36,546 nucleotides of DNA from an uncultured Prevotella sp. (GCA_905211345.1 CAJMAO010000009.1:1-36546), one strand, 5' to 3'. Shown: positions 1 to 8,123, counted from the stretch's first letter. Translations and numbers: made by a program. The notes: generated by a model from the letters alone, not told the origin.

Positions 1-30
1 GAACTCGTCGAGAATACAGAAAATTTCTAT

Positions 31-39
31 TAAATTTGC
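31..39 (+). promoter_or_regulatory. Possible -7 box upstream of the fimbrillin fragment
   Basis: TAAATTTGC fits the Bacteroidetes -7 consensus (TAnnTTTGC). No TTG lies at the expected -33 distance, and the only ATG soon after it opens a reading frame of a few codons. It may be chance or the remains of a promoter. Low confidence. Confidence 0.2.
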
Positions 40-127
40 ACCTGTCATGGGAATGGATGTTTTTATGTAACTTGTTGATTTTCACCCTTAAAGATACTAA
101 AAATATTCCATTCCCACAACTTTTCCA

Positions 128-2107
128 TTGATTTTCTTATACCGAACTCACGTTAAACAAACATTTGACGTAGAACTGAGTGATCAGCCAAACAAAGAAA
201 ACGAGCAACCGATAACCGATAAAAACCCCGCCACCACCTTCATGATGCTGCCCCAGCAGCTCGGCGACGCAACGGTGGAGGTTGACATGACAACCAAAAA
301 CGGCGAACAGCATACGCTTGTGGGCAAACTCAACATAGGCAACGTAAGCGAATGGGAAGCGGGAAAAATCTATACGTATAAGATTTCTTCGGAATCAATC
401 AACTGGACATACGTGTTTGAGGTGAAGGATGGCAATATAAGTCTGCCGCTCGGCGGAACGTCCGGCATATACAACGTAATAAGCTACCGTTACCGCACGC
501 AAAACCCGTCGGTGAAAGAGCCTGTGGCTTGGAGCGTGAAAGACGGCGATATAAGCGGAACGGAAACGCAGTACGGCTCATCAGACGACCATAAAGAGCC
601 TATCCTCGAAGGAGCTATTAAAGACGTGTTAGTAGACTTTACCTATAACGATAAAGGCGGAGGCGATGTTTATGAAAACGGAACAAGCTATCCGATACAA
701 ATCGAAAGAACGTTCATGCACACAACTTACACGCCCGATACGTTACTAAAAGACCCGTCGCGTATGAAAGGCACACCTGAAAATCCTTACGACTTGTCGA
801 CAGAAGGAGGAGCACAGTCGAGAACCACGGCCAACTGCTACGTGGTGGGTGGCGCCGGAACGTATAAGTTGCCATTGGTTTACGGCAATGCGATTGTTAA
901 AGGGCAAACAAATTCAGGCGCTTATAGCGACAGCCACTTCGTCGACTACAATGGCAAGCACATAACCAATCCATGGATAAAGAACAGCGGCGGCACGCCT
1001 CACGACTGCGCATTAGTATGGAGCGACGGTTTCTACATGTTCAAGGACGTGCACCTGTCGGACGACGGCGACTATCTCGTATTCACGCTTGACCAAGAAT
1101 ACATGCAGCAGGCCAACGCCATCTTGGCGGTGCGTGACGCCAATGGCACCATAATGTGGAGCTGGCACATCTGGGTGATAGAGCGTGACATCAACGCTAC
1201 TACCACGGTGGATGATTATTTTGATTCAAACAAGACGTATCAAATAATGTCGTGCAACCTTGGATGGGTGGACGAGAAATGGGTGTATTACAACCCACGT
1301 GACCTATATTTCACATTCACGCAAGACAAGTCAGGGAACACCGACGACCTGCATGTTTCGCAGGCGGGCGCGAAATTCGATTATAAGGACATCGGCTCTA
1401 CTTATTACCAATGGGGACGTAAAGACCCAATAGTAGCCCTTATGAACCGCGAGCATACAGGCGTGAACGATTACAGGCGGCTGGAAACCAGCGATCCGAA
1501 ATACCAATACAAGGTGCAGCCGGGTTTGACGTCGATGGCTGACGCAATAAAGAACCCGAACGTGTATTACGCGCAGCCGAACAACACGGACATACGATGG
1601 CTTGCAGACAACTCGTTCTCGTATAAATTCTGGAACATGGAAAGCAGCGGAGACAAGGTTGATATAACAAAATATAAGAAAACCGTTTACGATCCGTCAC
1701 CCAAAGGTTTCGTCGTTCCTATTCCGAGAGCGTTCTCAGTATTTGTAAACGGAAGTACTGCGACTGGTAATTATGGAGGTAATTTGAACGGAAAGATTGA
1801 CCCGGCCTTGTCTTATCGATACCTTGTACGTACAAAAAAGAATCAACAAGGAGCGGAACTTCCGTTTACGGCGACAGGACAACGTTCAAGCCGCGGTAAC
1901 CTCGGAAGTGGTTCCGGTAGTTTGTGGGCCTTGGATGCCGTCTACTATTGGAGCAGTGAGTCAAAATATAACGGTTCTAACGGCGACGGCGAGAAAGGAA
2001 AAGCGTTTACGTTTGTCGTGCGTAAGGATCATGAATCAGAAGTCTATTCCTATGGATTTATAGGCACACAGGCCATGGCGCGCCCCGTAAGGTGTATTAG
2101 AGAGTAA
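128..2107 (+). CDS. Fimbrillin-family / FISUMP-type surface protein, lacking its N-terminus
   Basis: The 659-residue product resembles the middle and C-terminal parts of Bacteroidales fimbrillin-like surface proteins. It contains a fimbrillin-type strand segment (about residues 35-100, MLPQQL...EAGKIYTYKIS), a central TTANCYVV-type domain (about 225-360), and a FISUMP-like end with the characteristic ARPVRCIRE tail. These proteins normally begin with a lipoprotein signal peptide followed by about 100-200 residues. Here there is neither: the frame opens at a stop at 98-100, the first start codon is a TTG at 128, and family-like sequence appears almost at once. I read it as a 5'-truncated gene, either a pseudogene or a silent cassette. 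The downstream frame is fully intact. An intrinsic terminator follows at 2168. The family call is fairly secure; the expression status is unknown. Confidence 0.7.
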   Translation: MIFLYRTHVKQTFDVELSDQPNKENEQPITDKNPATTFMMLPQQLGDATVEVDMTTKNGEQHTLVGKLNIGNVSEWEAGKIYTYKISSESINWTYVFEVKDGNISLPLGGTSGIYNVISYRYRTQNPSVKEPVAWSVKDGDISGTETQYGSSDDHKEPILEGAIKDVLVDFTYNDKGGGDVYENGTSYPIQIERTFMHTTYTPDTLLKDPSRMKGTPENPYDLSTEGGAQSRTTANCYVVGGAGTYKLPLVYGNAIVKGQTNSGAYSDSHFVDYNGKHITNPWIKNSGGTPHDCALVWSDGFYMFKDVHLSDDGDYLVFTLDQEYMQQANAILAVRDANGTIMWSWHIWVIERDINATTTVDDYFDSNKTYQIMSCNLGWVDEKWVYYNPRDLYFTFTQDKSGNTDDLHVSQAGAKFDYKDIGSTYYQWGRKDPIVALMNREHTGVNDYRRLETSDPKYQYKVQPGLTSMADAIKNPNVYYAQPNNTDIRWLADNSFSYKFWNMESSGDKVDITKYKKTVYDPSPKGFVVPIPRAFSVFVNGSTATGNYGGNLNGKIDPALSYRYLVRTKKNQQGAELPFTATGQRSSRGNLGSGSGSLWALDAVYYWSSESKYNGSNGDGEKGKAFTFVVRKDHESEVYSYGFIGTQAMARPVRCIRE

Positions 2108-2167
2108 AGTTGTATACTCATTAGGACTATGAAAGAATAATAATTTATTTCAAAACACTATATTTTG

Positions 2168-2208
2168 ACCCGGAATTGTCGTGATGATAACGCCGGGTTT
2201 TATGTTTT
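2168..2208 (+). terminator. Intrinsic terminator after the fimbrillin gene
   Basis: ACCCGG (2168-2173) and CCGGGT (2193-2198) form a six-pair stem with a 19-base loop, followed by a T-rich run (TTTATGTTTT). It lies 60 bases after the stop codon. The stem is short, so strength is uncertain. Confidence 0.5.
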
Positions 2209-2315
2209 CAGGCAGACGTATGCCAACGCCGCCAATCGCTTGTTATGTACCTAAAAAATAGCGTTTTCATATACGCCAGACAACAAGCATTATACCGAAC
2301 CTAAATCACGTATTT

Positions 2316-2402
2316 GCGAAAGACGGCAAACGGGCTTGCAAAAGACGGCAAAACGCAAGGCAAAAGACGGCAAACGGGCTTGCAAAAGACGGTCTTTTAG
2401 AA
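2316..2402. repeat. 22-base tandem repeat, about 3.5 units
   Basis: Units start at 2316, 2338, 2360 and 2382, each beginning GCRAAAGACGG. Units 1 and 3 differ at one base (the third, G or A), unit 2 differs in its last third, and unit 4 runs into GGTCTTTTAG. The AAAAGACGG core is shared with the dispersed hairpin family at 12.0, 15.0, 20.2 and 26.2 kb. The rest of the gap between 2108 and 2583 shows no gene. Confidence 0.7.
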
Positions 2403-2583
2403 AACCGTCCGTTACATGGCATTTTACGTATGATTCCATGCGGCCAGAGTAAATGGTTTCAGCCGTGTATCACGGGCGCGCATATCCTTAGCCGGCACGG
2501 TTTCAGAAGGCAGTCGTAAGGCAAGTGAACGCCGCGGTGATAAATTTTTCCGCCTTTACTTATGTTATCCTGCCGCAAAACAG

Positions 2584-2592
2584 TATCTTTGC
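2584..2592 (+). promoter_or_regulatory. -7 promoter box for the FabK-like gene
   Basis: TATCTTTGC matches the Bacteroidetes -7 consensus 31 bases before the ATG at 2623. The -33 element is weak (TATG rather than TTTG at the expected spacing). Transcription would start near 2598. Confidence 0.6.
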
Positions 2593-2622
2593 AGAGAAGT
2601 TTATTTTTAAAACCCGGATATT

Positions 2623-3564
2623 ATGAAAAAGAACAGAATAACAGAACTTTTCGGTATTGAACATCCAATAGTGCAGGGTGGCATGGTGTGGTGCAGCGGC
2701 TGGCGGCTGGCCTCTGCGGTTAGCAACGCTGGCGGACTGGGCCTGCTCGGGGCAGGCTCGATGCATCCCGAGACGCTTGAGGAGCATATCGCCAAGATGC
2801 GTTCGGCCACTGACAAGCCGTGGGGAGTAAACATCCCGCTGATGTATCCTGAAATAGACAGGCTGGTTAAGCTGGTTGTCGACAGCGGCGTAAAGATAGT
2901 GTTCACGTCGGCCGGCAGTCCGAAGAAATTCACCCCGCTGTTCCATGAGGCAGGAATAAAGGTGGCCCACGTGGTATCGAGCAGCAAGTTCGCCCGCAAA
3001 TGCGAGGAAGCAGGCGTAGACGCGGTGGTGACCGAGGGCTTTGAGGCCGGCGGGCACAACGGGCGTGAGGAGACAACCACGATGACCCTGATACCTCAGG
3101 TGCGCCGCGCCACAAGCCTGCCGCTCATCGCCGCAGGCGGAATAGCGTCGGGCGAGGCCATGCTTGCGTCAATGGTGTTAGGCGCTGAAGGAGTCCAGAT
3201 AGGCACCCTGTTCGCCCTGACGGAGGAAAGCTCGGCAGCCGACGCTTTCAAACAGAGATGCGTTTCGCTGGAAGAAGGCGACACGATGCTGTGCCTGAAG
3301 AAAATATCCCCTACCCGACTGATTAAGAACGGACTGTATGATAAGGTAAAAGAAGCCGAGGACGGCGGGGCGTCGGTCGACGAACTGCGCGACATACTGG
3401 GCAAGGCCGCGTCGAAACGTGGCATATTCGAAGGCGATGTTGACGGCGGAGAGCTTGAGATTGGACAAATAGCTTCAGCCATAAAAAGCGTCAGGCCGGT
3501 AGCCGAAGTAATGAAAGAACTGGTAGAAGGATTTGAAATGGCGAAAGAAAACATGATGGAATAA
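2623..3564 (+). CDS. FabK-like NAD(P)H-dependent flavin oxidoreductase (nitronate monooxygenase superfamily)
   Basis: A 313-residue TIM-barrel flavoprotein of the FabK / 2-nitropropane dioxygenase family. Visible family features are the N-terminal PIVQGGM segment, VTEGFEAGGHNG (about 133-144) with the conserved His of the FMN/substrate site, AAGGIASGEA (about 168-177), LGAEGVQIGT (about 185-194) and a C-terminal DVDGGELEIGQIA like that of FabK enoyl-ACP reductases. Length matches FabK (about 310-320). It could reduce enoyl-ACP in fatty-acid synthesis or detoxify nitronates; the C-terminal block favours FabK-like. It stands alone, with its own -7 box 31 bases upstream and a strong terminator downstream. 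The ATG start agrees with both. Confidence 0.88.
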   Translation: MKKNRITELFGIEHPIVQGGMVWCSGWRLASAVSNAGGLGLLGAGSMHPETLEEHIAKMRSATDKPWGVNIPLMYPEIDRLVKLVVDSGVKIVFTSAGSPKKFTPLFHEAGIKVAHVVSSSKFARKCEEAGVDAVVTEGFEAGGHNGREETTTMTLIPQVRRATSLPLIAAGGIASGEAMLASMVLGAEGVQIGTLFALTEESSAADAFKQRCVSLEEGDTMLCLKKISPTRLIKNGLYDKVKEAEDGGASVDELRDILGKAASKRGIFEGDVDGGELEIGQIASAIKSVRPVAEVMKELVEGFEMAKENMME

Positions 3565-3616
3565 GATAAGAAACACCCACTCACAAGCAACCAAATACCC
3601 ATCCACAAGCAACCTG

Positions 3617-3651
3617 ACACCCACCCCAGCCCTCCCGAAGGGAGGGAGTTT
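3617..3651 (+). repeat. REP-like palindromic element, copy 1
   Basis: The core is CTCCCGAAGGGAG, preceded by ACACCCACCCCAGC and followed by GGAGTTT. It forms an inverted pair with the copy at 3745-3784, about 94 bases away, around the terminator at 3675. Confidence 0.85.
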
Positions 3652-3674
3652 GGAATGTCTCGGGTAATTAAGAC

Positions 3675-3716
3675 ACAATAAACCGACGAGTGTATATCGT
3701 CGGTTTATTGTTTTTA
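3675..3716. terminator. Strong intrinsic terminator between the FabK-like and MATE genes
   Basis: The arms 3675-3689 and 3697-3711 are perfect 15-base complements with a 7-base loop and are followed by a T run on the plus strand. The AATAAA/TTTATT symmetry means it could also end minus-strand transcription from the MATE gene. Confidence 0.85.
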
Positions 3717-3744
3717 TAACACACTCCAGCCGTCAAAGCATATC

Positions 3745-3784
3745 AAACTCCCTCCCTCCCTTCGGGAGGGCTGGGGTGGGTGTT
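3745..3784 (-). repeat. REP-like palindromic element, copy 2
   Basis: Inverted partner of the copy at 3617, containing CCCTTCGGGAGGG and ending GGGGTGGGTGT. It ends 20 bases beyond the stop codon of the MATE gene. Confidence 0.85.
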
Positions 3785-3803
3785 TAATTTGCCTGAATGA
3801 GTA

Positions 3804-5228
3804 CTATTTAAACCCCGCCTTCATCCATTTGCCACGGAAAAGGCGCACAAGGAATATCGTGCCACGCAGCGTCAGCTCTATGGCCATTGCCGTCCAGACA
3901 CCGCGCAGACCGTACGTAGGCGCAAGATAAGCCGCCAACGTCAGTCGCACAAGCCACATTGAGGCAAGGTTCATGCAGGCCGGCTTAAACGTGTCGCCCG
4001 CCCCGAGGCATACGCTGTAAGTAACTATCGCGGCGGCAAACATCGGTTCGGCAAACGCCTCTATGCGCAAAGCCTGCGACCCAAGCAGGCGCACCTGTTC
4101 GTCGGGTGTCATGACTCCTATCATCTGCGGCGCGAAAATATACATCACCGCTCCCATAAAGGCCATGACACCCATGCCCATGAACACCGTGCGATAGGCG
4201 AAACTGCGAGCCAACGGCGCACGCCCCGCGCCTATGCTTTGGCCTACGAGCGTAGTGGCGGCATCGCCGATGCCATACCCCGGCATGTAACACAGGCTCT
4301 CGGCCGTAATGGCCAGCGTGTTGGCTGCTATGGCGATGTTGCCCAGCGGGGCGACAATCATCGTACTTACAATCTGCGCTCCGCTCATCATCATGTATTG
4401 CGCGCCCATCGGCAGACTTACTTTCGCGGCGTTGCGGAGGTATCCCCACATCGGCGCGAACGACCATTTCTCGTTCCGTAAAGACAGTTCGGGCGACTTG
4501 ACCGTGGCAAACCATATCAGCATTACACCCGTAACAAGATAAGCCAAGGCCGTGCCGAGCGCCGCGCCGGGCACTCCCATACCCGCGCCGGGCACCGTTA
4601 TGCCAGTGCCGAAAAGTGTGACGGTGCGCGTTTCGTAAATCAACATGAAATTAAACACCACGTCAAGCAGGCACATCAGTATGCTCATAAGGCTCGGCAC
4701 ACGCATGTTGCCCGACGACTTGAGCATGCTTGACGACAGAATACCAATCTGGTAAACGGGTAAAGAACAACAATATATGGCGAAATAAGCGCTGGCGTCG
4801 CCGCAGATGTCGGCTCCTCCGCCAAGCCATCGCGGCAAAGGGCCGGCTATGGCAAGGCATATAGAAGTAAGGATGACGGTAAACAGCGCCGTTGCCATAA
4901 GCCCTTGGCGGAACACGGCGCGGGCTTTACCGAAATCGTTGGCGCCTATGAAATGGGCCGCCTGCACCGAGAAGCCCAGCGCCGCGGCCGAAGTAAGCCC
5001 GCCGAAAAGCCAAGTTGTCGACTCGACGATGCCTATCGACGCCGAAGCCCGCGCCCCGAGAGAACCCACCATCGAAGCGTCGATGTAAAACATCATTATC
5101 GTTGTCAACTGAGCGAGTATCGACGGTATGCTGAGTTGCACAATCAGGCTGAGCTTCTGGCTGCCGCTCATCTCCTGGCCATTGCGTATCATGGCCAGCA
5201 AAGCATTATCCTTAGCACTTGAAAACAT
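3804..5228 (-). CDS. MATE-family multidrug/Na+ antiporter
   Basis: A 474-residue polytopic inner-membrane protein with about twelve hydrophobic segments in two repeated halves, as in the MATE exporters that use H+ or Na+ gradients to expel organic cations. Family-like stretches include PSILAQLTTIMMFYIDASMVGS near the N-terminus and GIGDAATTLVGQSIGAGR in the second half. Length is normal for the family. A -7 box (TAATTTTGC, minus strand, 5232-5240) ends only about four bases before the ATG at 5228. The transcript may therefore begin at that codon, and Met13 (5192) is a plausible true start. The gene sits just downstream of a candidate small RNA that has its own terminator, so the two are probably separate units. 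The substrate cannot be told. Confidence 0.88.
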   Translation of the reverse strand: MFSSAKDNALLAMIRNGQEMSGSQKLSLIVQLSIPSILAQLTTIMMFYIDASMVGSLGARASASIGIVESTTWLFGGLTSAAALGFSVQAAHFIGANDFGKARAVFRQGLMATALFTVILTSICLAIAGPLPRWLGGGADICGDASAYFAIYCCSLPVYQIGILSSSMLKSSGNMRVPSLMSILMCLLDVVFNFMLIYETRTVTLFGTGITVPGAGMGVPGAALGTALAYLVTGVMLIWFATVKSPELSLRNEKWSFAPMWGYLRNAAKVSLPMGAQYMMMSGAQIVSTMIVAPLGNIAIAANTLAITAESLCYMPGYGIGDAATTLVGQSIGAGRAPLARSFAYRTVFMGMGVMAFMGAVMYIFAPQMIGVMTPDEQVRLLGSQALRIEAFAEPMFAAAIVTYSVCLGAGDTFKPACMNLASMWLVRLTLAAYLAPTYGLRGVWTAMAIELTLRGTIFLVRLFRGKWMKAGFK

Positions 5229-5231
5229 GTT

Positions 5232-5240
5232 GCAAAATTA
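5232..5240 (-). promoter_or_regulatory. -7 box for the MATE gene
   Basis: TAATTTTGC on the minus strand, four bases before the annotated start codon. No good TTG at -33. It suggests a near-leaderless transcript or use of the downstream Met13. Confidence 0.4.
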
Positions 5241-5275
5241 CTATTTTTCAGCAATATAACCACACTGAGAATTAC

Positions 5276-5310
5276 AAAAAAGGCGGAAGCCTTCAATGAA
5301 AGCGTCCGCC
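5276..5310 (-). terminator. Intrinsic terminator of the candidate small RNA
   Basis: On the minus strand GGCGGACGC (5310-5302) pairs with GCTTCCGCC (5290-5282) with one mismatch and an 11-base loop, followed by six T. It separates the small RNA from the MATE gene. Confidence 0.8.
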
Positions 5311-5577
5311 GGTCTTATCAACATTATCTATTAAAACTTGCTTTTTTAAAATCGGAGGCCGTGTAATTCAGCTTTCTCCCCGCCTCCGAGACCTGTTGCT
5401 GTTTACACAGCAAACAGGATTTTCACATCTGTTACCTAAACAATCATTTTTACCTATTACCTATGAAAACTTACCTAAATGCCTCACGGCATATCGTCAT
5501 CCTTGTTTCTTACAATCTTTTTAACTTTACCTTATAACCTAATACCTAATGAACTAATACCTATTCTTCTTGTTTTT
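5276..5577 (-). ncRNA. Candidate ~300-nt structured small RNA with UAGGUA repeats
   Basis: This gene-free interval has every part of an independent RNA gene on the minus strand. There is a consensus promoter (5583-5614), then about 300 bases, then an intrinsic terminator (5276-5310). The 5' half carries six exact UAGGUA motifs plus two variants in A/U-rich sequence. Among and after them come hairpins: AUGCC-GUGA-GGCAU (GNRA-type loop), a long CCUGUU/UGCUGU stem closed by a GUAA loop with its ACAGCA/ACAGG partner, and CGGAGGC...GCCUCCG with a ~22-base loop. There is no open reading frame of note. I see no tmRNA, RNase P or SRP RNA signatures. Possible relatives to compare are 6S RNA and the Bacteroidales-specific Rfam families. 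It could act as a protein sponge through the repeats, but that is inference. Alternatively it is a long leader with an attenuator for the MATE gene. Confidence 0.65.
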
Positions 5578-5582
5578 ACGAT

Positions 5583-5614
5583 GCAAAGATACGACTGTTT
5601 GCGCACACAGTCAA
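5583..5614 (-). promoter_or_regulatory. Promoter of the candidate small RNA
   Basis: Minus strand: TTG (5614-5612), 20 bases, then TATCTTTGC (5591-5583), a full match to the Bacteroidetes vegetative promoter. The start is predicted near 5577. Confidence 0.75.
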
Positions 5615-5806
5615 GAAAACCGACCGTTTTTTGCATAAAAGTGGATGATTTTTGACATAAATCAAAATATCCAATCCATAATGTTTTTTTCATTCGGCGC
5701 ATGATTACATGGCATCAACCGTACAAAAATCTTAGGTGCGGCGCATAACAAAAACGTGGAAACCGGCATGTCGGTTTCCACGTTTCCATTATTGTAATTC
5801 ATAAAA

Positions 5807-6463
5807 TCATTCTGTAATCCACCGCCCCGCAGGCGCTTTCCACGGATCGGGAGTCTCGTCGGCACGGTAATACGCTATCAGCTCGATTGTGAAAACAAGC
5901 GTACTGTAACCGGGTATGGCACCACTGCCCGACACCCCGTAAGCAAGCTGATAAGGCATGTACACCTCCCAGCGGTCGCCGATGTGCATATATTGCAACG
6001 CCGTAGAGAAGCCGTCAACCACTCCGCCGACATACATCCGTGCCGGTTTGGCCGTCGCGGGGTCATATTCGCCTTCGTAATTGCTATCAAACTGATAACC
6101 CTCGGGCCACGACGTAGAGGCCAGCAGGCGGCCGCTGTAGTTGACAAGCACCGAGTCTGTATACATAGGGCACTGCAGATTGTCCTCGTCAGAGTCAACG
6201 GCGTCCCCATTTTTAAGTACATGCACCACTATACTGTTTGTCGGGTCGGCAGCCACTCCGTCGCCAAGCGAAAAGTTCTTTATCACCCTCCACGTGCCGT
6301 CGGTACATTCCTCAGCCTGCGCGAACAGGCGCGCTATCGTGTCGGCGTTGGCAGCCTGCCAGTTGGGAAACTCCTCAACAACATTGTCTTCCTCGCTGCA
6401 TGACACCATGCCTAGCGGCAGGAGCACAGTAAAGATGAAAAATATCAACTTGTATAATTTCAT
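5807..6463 (-). CDS. FKBP-type peptidyl-prolyl isomerase lipoprotein
   Basis: A 218-residue protein with a lipoprotein signal peptide (hydrophobic 5-20, Cys22 in MVSC), so probably anchored to a membrane outside the cytoplasm. Residues about 95-200 form an FKBP domain, with DSVLVNYSGRLLA, the substrate-pocket stretch GVVDGFSTALQYMHIGDRWEVYMPYQLAYG and the closing IPGYSTLVFTIELIAY. FKBPs isomerise Xaa-Pro bonds and act as folding chaperones. Its start codon directly abuts the stop codon of glyS (gap 0), so the two are probably co-transcribed and perhaps translationally coupled. Bacteroidetes have several such FKBP lipoproteins. The linker at 22-95 is not recognised. Confidence 0.88.
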   Translation of the reverse strand: MKLYKLIFFIFTVLLPLGMVSCSEEDNVVEEFPNWQAANADTIARLFAQAEECTDGTWRVIKNFSLGDGVAADPTNSIVVHVLKNGDAVDSDEDNLQCPMYTDSVLVNYSGRLLASTSWPEGYQFDSNYEGEYDPATAKPARMYVGGVVDGFSTALQYMHIGDRWEVYMPYQLAYGVSGSGAIPGYSTLVFTIELIAYYRADETPDPWKAPAGRWITE

Positions 6464-8005
6464 TTATTGCAGTTTTTTAAGCAGACTTGTAATGCTTACC
6501 TTGTCCTCGATGATGCCGCGCAGGTCGGCTATGTCAACCCTCTCCTGCTCCATAGTGTCACGGAAGCGAAGGGTAACGGTGTTGTTCTCAAGCGTGTCGT
6601 GGTCTACGGTTACGCAGTAGGGAGTGCCTATTGCATCCTGACGGCGGTAACGCTTGCCGATGGAATCCTTCTCGTCATACTGGCAGTTGAAGTGGAACTT
6701 CAGCGTGTTGATTATTTCGCGGGCCTTCTCCGGCAGTCCGTCTTTCTTCAACAGAGGCATCACGCAGAGCTTTACGGGGGCGAGGGCGGCAGGCAACTTG
6801 AGCACGACGCGCGTCTCGCCGTTCTCCAACTGCTCCTCGCAGTAAGAGTGGCACATGACGGAGAGGAACATGCGGTCAACGCCGATACTGGTCTCTATAT
6901 CGTAAGGAGTGTAGCTCTCGTTGGTCTGCGGGTCGAAGTATTTAATCGACTTGCCTGAGAACTTCTCGTGCTGCGACAAGTCGAAGTCGGTACGGCTGTG
7001 TATGCCCTCAACCTCCTTGAAGCCGAACGGCATACGGAACTCGATGTCGGTGGCGGCGCTGGCGTAGTGGGCCAGCTTCTCGTGGTCGTGGAAACGGTAG
7101 TTCTCAGCGCCGAAGCCGAGAGCCTGATGCCACTTCATACGGGTTTCCTTCCACTTTTTGAACCACTCCATCTCCGTGCCGGGCTTAACGAAGAACTGCA
7201 TCTCCATCTGCTCGAACTCGCGCATACGGAAGATAAACTGGCGCGCAACAATTTCATTGCGGAACGCCTTGCCTATCTGGGCTATGCCGAACGGTATCTT
7301 CATGCGGCCTGTCTTCTGCACGTTCAGGTAGTTGACGAATATGCCCTGTGCCGTCTCGGGGCGCAGGTAAATCTTGTTCGTGGCATCGGCGGCGGAGCCC
7401 ATCTCGGTAGAGAACATCAGGTTGAACTGGCGCACGTCGGTCCAGTTCTTAGTTCCGCTGATGGGGTCAACGATGCCTTCGTCAACGATGATTTGCTTAA
7501 GCTCCTCCAAGTCGGGGCCTTGCATGGCCTTTGTGTAACGCTCGTGCAGTGCGTCGCGCTTCTGCTGATGGTCGACTACACGGGGATTGGTCTCGCGGAA
7601 CTTTGCCTCGTCGAACGCGTCGCCAAACTTTTTGCGCGCCTTCTCCACCTCTTTCGCGATTTTCTCCTCGTACTTCGCAATCTGGTCTTCTATGAGAACG
7701 TCGGCGCGGTAACGCTTCTTTGAGTCGCGGTTGTCGATGAGCGGGTCGTTGAATGCGTCAACGTGGCCGCTGGCTTTCCATATCGTCGGGTGCATGAATA
7801 TGGCCGAGTCTATGCCCACGATGTTCTCATGGAGCAGCACCATGCTCTTCCACCAATATTCCTTTATGTTGTTTTTCAGCTCTACGCCGTTCTGTCCGTA
7901 GTCGTAAACGGCCGCAAGGCCGTCATAAATGTCGCTGCTCGGGAATACGAAGCCGTACTCCTTACAATGCGACACTATTTTCTTAAAAACATCTTCTTGT
8001 GCCAT
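6464..8005 (-). CDS. glyS: Glycyl-tRNA synthetase (single-chain, class II)
   Basis: A 513-residue class II synthetase of the alpha2 type that charges tRNA-Gly in the cytoplasm. Characteristic blocks are SSDIYDGLAAVYDYGQNGVELKNNIKEYWW at the N-terminus, LRPETAQGIFVNYLNVQ, the motif 2 region AFRNEIVARQFIFRMREFEQMEMQFF, EIETSIGVDRMF-like motif 3 (here DIETSIGVDRMFLSV), and a C-terminal anticodon-binding domain starting at about 400 (LAPVKLCVMPLLKK). Length is in the usual range for this bacterial/eukaryotic-like type. A near-perfect promoter lies about 90-120 bases upstream. It is first in a two-gene unit with the FKBP lipoprotein. Confidence 0.96.
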   Translation of the reverse strand: MAQEDVFKKIVSHCKEYGFVFPSSDIYDGLAAVYDYGQNGVELKNNIKEYWWKSMVLLHENIVGIDSAIFMHPTIWKASGHVDAFNDPLIDNRDSKKRYRADVLIEDQIAKYEEKIAKEVEKARKKFGDAFDEAKFRETNPRVVDHQQKRDALHERYTKAMQGPDLEELKQIIVDEGIVDPISGTKNWTDVRQFNLMFSTEMGSAADATNKIYLRPETAQGIFVNYLNVQKTGRMKIPFGIAQIGKAFRNEIVARQFIFRMREFEQMEMQFFVKPGTEMEWFKKWKETRMKWHQALGFGAENYRFHDHEKLAHYASAATDIEFRMPFGFKEVEGIHSRTDFDLSQHEKFSGKSIKYFDPQTNESYTPYDIETSIGVDRMFLSVMCHSYCEEQLENGETRVVLKLPAALAPVKLCVMPLLKKDGLPEKAREIINTLKFHFNCQYDEKDSIGKRYRRQDAIGTPYCVTVDHDTLENNTVTLRFRDTMEQERVDIADLRGIIEDKVSITSLLKKLQ

Positions 8006-8091
8006 TGAATAAATATGTTTACCTTAATATAAATACACAAGCGCACTTCTGACGCTTGTTGCAAAACATCATACATTTTCGTCTTTAGGGT

Positions 8092-8123
8092 GCAAAGATA
8101 GTGCAAATCAAGTGAAACGCAAA
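8092..8123 (-). promoter_or_regulatory. glyS promoter
   Basis: Minus strand: TTTG (8123-8120), 19 bases, TATCTTTGC (8100-8092), an exact Bacteroidetes -33/-7 pair. It gives a leader of about 80 bases before the glyS ATG. Confidence 0.8.

Noticed and set aside
2316..2402. A CRISPR array
   Set aside because: The 22-base units are directly adjacent, without unique spacers, and there are no cas genes.
2560..3080. Minus-strand open frames of about 160 codons opposite the FabK-like gene
   Set aside because: They are shadows of a clear plus-strand gene with family motifs, a promoter and a terminator. The same applies to the long antisense frames opposite glyS, parC and the TonB receptor.
5276..5577. 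tmRNA, RNase P RNA, SRP RNA or a guanidine riboswitch as the identity of the structured RNA
   Set aside because: I looked for the tmRNA 5'/3' ends, the RNase P conserved core, the SRP GGAA-loop domain and guanidine-I motifs and did not see them. 6S RNA remains open and needs a model search.
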